The notes below the pieces were generated by a model, which did not search any database, was not told where the DNA came from, and was given only the letters and a program-made list of their open reading frames with translations. DNA of 64,000 nt, taken from NCBI GenBank assembly GCA_016788565.1, contig JAEUSP010000065.1, forward strand, positions 47,395 to 111,394, read 5' to 3'. Position numbers and translations under genes: made by a program. Within the stretch, counting starts at the first letter, position 1; each line of letters begins with the position of its first letter. The stretch is from Chlorobiota bacterium. GTDB lineage: Bacteria; Bacteroidota; Ignavibacteria; OLB7. Positions 62,018 to 64,000 of this stretch are shown in pieces.

Positions 62018-64000
62018 ATGGCCAATCCCGACCCAACCCTTGCCGAACTCCGCGCCGCCGCCGAAGCCGCTGCCACCCCGGCCGAACGCGCCAACGCCCT
62101 AAATCAACTTGCCGAACAGTTGGAAAAACAGGGCCAATACGCCGAAAGCCTTGCCGCAGCCGAGCGCGCCCACACCCTTGCCAAACAAGCCAAAGAACCC
62201 ACCGCAGAAGCGAATGCATTGCGCTTGCAAGGGGTGGCTTATTACCGCAGAGGGAGTTACACTGAGGCATTACGGCTACTTGAGCAATCGCTAAAACTCT
62301 ATGAACAGCTTGGCCAGCGTTCCGGTGTTGCCCGTGTTACCGGGAACATCGGGAATGTGTACCGGAGCCTTTCGGAGTACGGGAAAGCGTTGGAGTATTA
62401 CACCCGTGCGCTTGAGCTGCATGAAGAGCTTGGCGATCGTTCCGGTGTTGCCCGTGTTACCGGGAACATCGGGAATGTGTACCAGAGCCTTTCGGAGTAC
62501 AGGAAAGCGTTGGAGTATTACACCCGTGCGCTTGAACTGTATGAAGAGCTTGGCCAGCGTTCCGGTGTTGCCGGTGTTACCGGGAACATCGGGCTTGTGT
62601 ACTTGAGCCTTTCGGAGTACGGGAAAGCGTTGGAGTATTTCACCCGTGCGAGGGCCTTGAATGAAGAACTTGGCGAGCGTTCCGGCGTGGCTCGTGTTAC
62701 CGGGAACATCGGGAATGTGTACTGGAGCCTTTCGGAGTACGGGAAAGCGTTGGAGTATGACACCCGTGCGATTGAACTGTATGAAGAGCTTGGCGATCGT
62801 TCCGGTGTTGCCCGTGTTACCGGGAACATCGGGAATGTGTACGTGAGCCTTTCGGAGTACGGGAAATCGTTGGAGTATTTCACCCGTGCGCTTGAACTCC
62901 ATCAAGAGCTTGGCGAGCGTTCCGGTGTTGCCGGTGTTACCGTGAACATCGGGAATGTGTACTGGAGACTTTCGGAGTACGGGAAAGCGTTGGAGTATTA
63001 CACCCGTGCGCTTGAACTGCATGAAGAGCTTGGCGAGCGTTCCGGTGTTGCCAGTGTTACCGGGAACATCGGGAATGTGTACTTGAGCCTTTCGGAGTAC
63101 GGGAAAGCGTTGGAGTATTACACCCGTGCGATTGAACTGCATGAAGAGCTTGGCGAGCGTTCCGGTGTGGCGATTGTTACCGGGAACATCGGGAATGTGT
63201 ACCAGAGCCTTTCGGAGTACGGGAAAGCGTTGGAGTATTTCACCCGTGCGCTTGAACTCCATCAAGAGCTTGGCGAGCGTGACGGTGTTGCCCGTGTTAC
63301 CGGGAACATCGGTTCACTCTACGCTCAGAAAGGATTTGCTGAGTACAACCCGGCCAAAGCCGAAGAACTCCTCCAGCAAGCAATTACCCTCAACCAAGAA
63401 TTAGGAACGAAGAAAGAACTCTACGAAAACCACGAAGCCTTAGCCAACCTCTACGCCCAAGAGAACCGCTGGGAAGAAGCTCTGCAGCAGTACAAAAAAT
63501 ATCACGAGGCCTACGGAGAGGTTCACACCGAGGAGGCACTGAAGAAGGCTGCCCAAGTTGAGCAGCAACGCCAAGTTGCCGAGATGGAGAAACGCATCGC
63601 CATTGAACGCGCCCGTGCCAAAGCCACCGAAGAACTCCTCCACAAAACATTGCCCCCAACCATCGCCAACCGGATTATTGCCGGCGAGCAGAACATTGCC
63701 GACCGGCACGCTTCGGCAAGCGTGCTGTTCGCCGATGTCGTCGGCTTCACCCCAATGACCGCAAGCATGCCGGCCAGCGCGGTGTTGGAGTTCATGAACT
63801 TCGTCTTCGCCCACTTCGATGGCATTGCCGCCAAGCATGGCTGCGAGCGAATCAAGACAATCGGCGATGGCTACATGGCCGTCTGCGGCGCGCCGGTGGA
63901 GTGCCAGGATCATGCTGAAAGAATCGCGAGAATGGCGATGGAGATGCTGAAGGATGTAGCCTTGCCAGCAAGCATCACGGAGTATCTGCCAGCAGGAGTG
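62018..64000 (+). CDS. TPR-repeat adenylate cyclase (class III), 3'-truncated by the window
   Basis: The frame is open from ATG 62018 to the last base (661 codons). A helical N-terminal region is followed by eight 40-residue TPRs (residues 101-420; RSGVARVTGNIGNVYRSLSE at the start of each), further TPRs to about 500, a coiled coil (about 515-550) and LLHKTLPPTIANRI, the usual lead-in to a class III cyclase. The catalytic domain starts at about 565. Metal-binding Asp573 (LFADVVGFT) and Asp617 (IKTIGDGYM) are present, and Lys613 is the adenine-selecting lysine, so cAMP is the predicted product. The remaining catalytic residues lie beyond the window. No membrane segment or signal peptide: probably cytoplasmic, with TPRs sensing a protein partner. 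Confidence 0.9.
   Translation, partial: MANPDPTLAELRAAAEAAATPAERANALNQLAEQLEKQGQYAESLAAAERAHTLAKQAKEPTAEANALRLQGVAYYRRGSYTEALRLLEQSLKLYEQLGQRSGVARVTGNIGNVYRSLSEYGKALEYYTRALELHEELGDRSGVARVTGNIGNVYQSLSEYRKALEYYTRALELYEELGQRSGVAGVTGNIGLVYLSLSEYGKALEYFTRARALNEELGERSGVARVTGNIGNVYWSLSEYGKALEYDTRAIELYEELGDRSGVARVTGNIGNVYVSLSEYGKSLEYFTRALELHQELGERSGVAGVTVNIGNVYWRLSEYGKALEYYTRALELHEELGERSGVASVTGNIGNVYLSLSEYGKALEYYTRAIELHEELGERSGVAIVTGNIGNVYQSLSEYGKALEYFTRALELHQELGERDGVARVTGNIGSLYAQKGFAEYNPAKAEELLQQAITLNQELGTKKELYENHEALANLYAQENRWEEALQQYKKYHEAYGEVHTEEALKKAAQVEQQRQVAEMEKRIAIERARAKATEELLHKTLPPTIANRIIAGEQNIADRHASASVLFADVVGFTPMTASMPASAVLEFMNFVFAHFDGIAAKHGCERIKTIGDGYMAVCGAPVECQDHAERIARMAMEMLKDVALPASITEYLPAGV
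62318..63310 (+). repeat. Eight near-identical 120 bp repeats encoding TPRs
   Basis: Units start at 62318 and recur every 120 bp through 63158, with a ninth partial unit at 63278. Units one and two differ at six of 120 positions by hand count; the motif CGGGAACATCGGGAATGTGT is retained in nearly all. Identity is kept at silent positions, which points to recent duplication or gene conversion rather than selection on protein alone. Confidence 0.95.

Noticed and set aside
62291..63265. A 324-codon open frame on the minus strand across the TPR repeats
   Set aside because: It is the mirror of the 120 bp units; the unit length is divisible by three, so one stop-free unit keeps the whole antisense frame open. 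The + strand frame has clear TPR and cyclase domains.
62318..63310. CRISPR array as an explanation of the regular 120 bp repeats
   Set aside because: Units are contiguous with no variable spacers, keep one reading frame, and encode TPRs. The heptamer arrays also lack spacers.

Overview
The window is bacterial, gene-dense and GC-rich except for one AT-rich stretch. The protein families point to the Bacteroidota/Chlorobiota (FCB) superphylum: TonB-dependent receptors with an N-terminal carboxypeptidase-regulatory domain, a receptor paired with a DUF4249 lipoprotein, an SBBP-repeat protein, proteins ending in type IX secretion (T9SS)-like sorting domains, and many lipoproteins. The mix resembles Ignavibacteria/Kapaibacteria-like relatives, but the lineage is inference; no rRNA or tRNA gene was seen to confirm it.

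Region 1 (1-19190) is a complete division and cell wall (dcw) cluster, all on the + strand: rsmH (cut by the window edge), ftsL-like, ftsI, murE, murF, mraY, murD, ftsW, murG, a small membrane protein, murC, murB, a four-helix-bundle protein, ftsQ, ftsA, ftsZ, then a strong terminator. It covers the cytoplasmic peptidoglycan steps from UDP-MurNAc to lipid II and the FtsQLWI/FtsA/FtsZ machinery. Several gene junctions carry short tandem repeats, mostly 7 bp units, and some of these contain the start or stop codons themselves.

Region 2 (19356-23167) holds a cytochrome-like/YVTN lipoprotein, ruvA, nadK and a thioredoxin-like lipoprotein. Region 3 (23296-42008) is envelope biology: a TonB receptor with its DUF4249 partner, a secreted protein with YadA-head-like repeats, a second TonB receptor, a three-gene minus-strand set (giant TPR protein, beta-barrel protein, TonB-like protein), a dual-specificity-type phosphatase, a lipoprotein and an SBBP-repeat protein.

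Region 4 (42187-51282) starts with a methylmalonyl-CoA-mutase-family catalytic subunit. It then passes into an AT-rich island with two paralogous LamG proteins, a CapK/PaaK-like adenylate-forming enzyme and a DUF362 protein. Region 5 (51395-58535) has a SIMPL protein, NADP isocitrate dehydrogenase, an ECF sigma factor with a putative membrane anti-sigma protein and a lipoprotein, a 317 bp MITE-like insertion with terminal inverted repeats and flanking direct repeats, and a secreted protein with a sorting-type tail. Region 6 (58536-64000) is a repeat-rich spacer, a MaeB-type malic enzyme, and the 5' part of a TPR-adenylate cyclase gene whose TPRs are encoded by nearly identical 120 bp units.

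The strongest unusual signals are the repeat-punctuated dcw cluster, the AT-rich LamG island, the homogenised TPR-cyclase gene and the MITE-like element.
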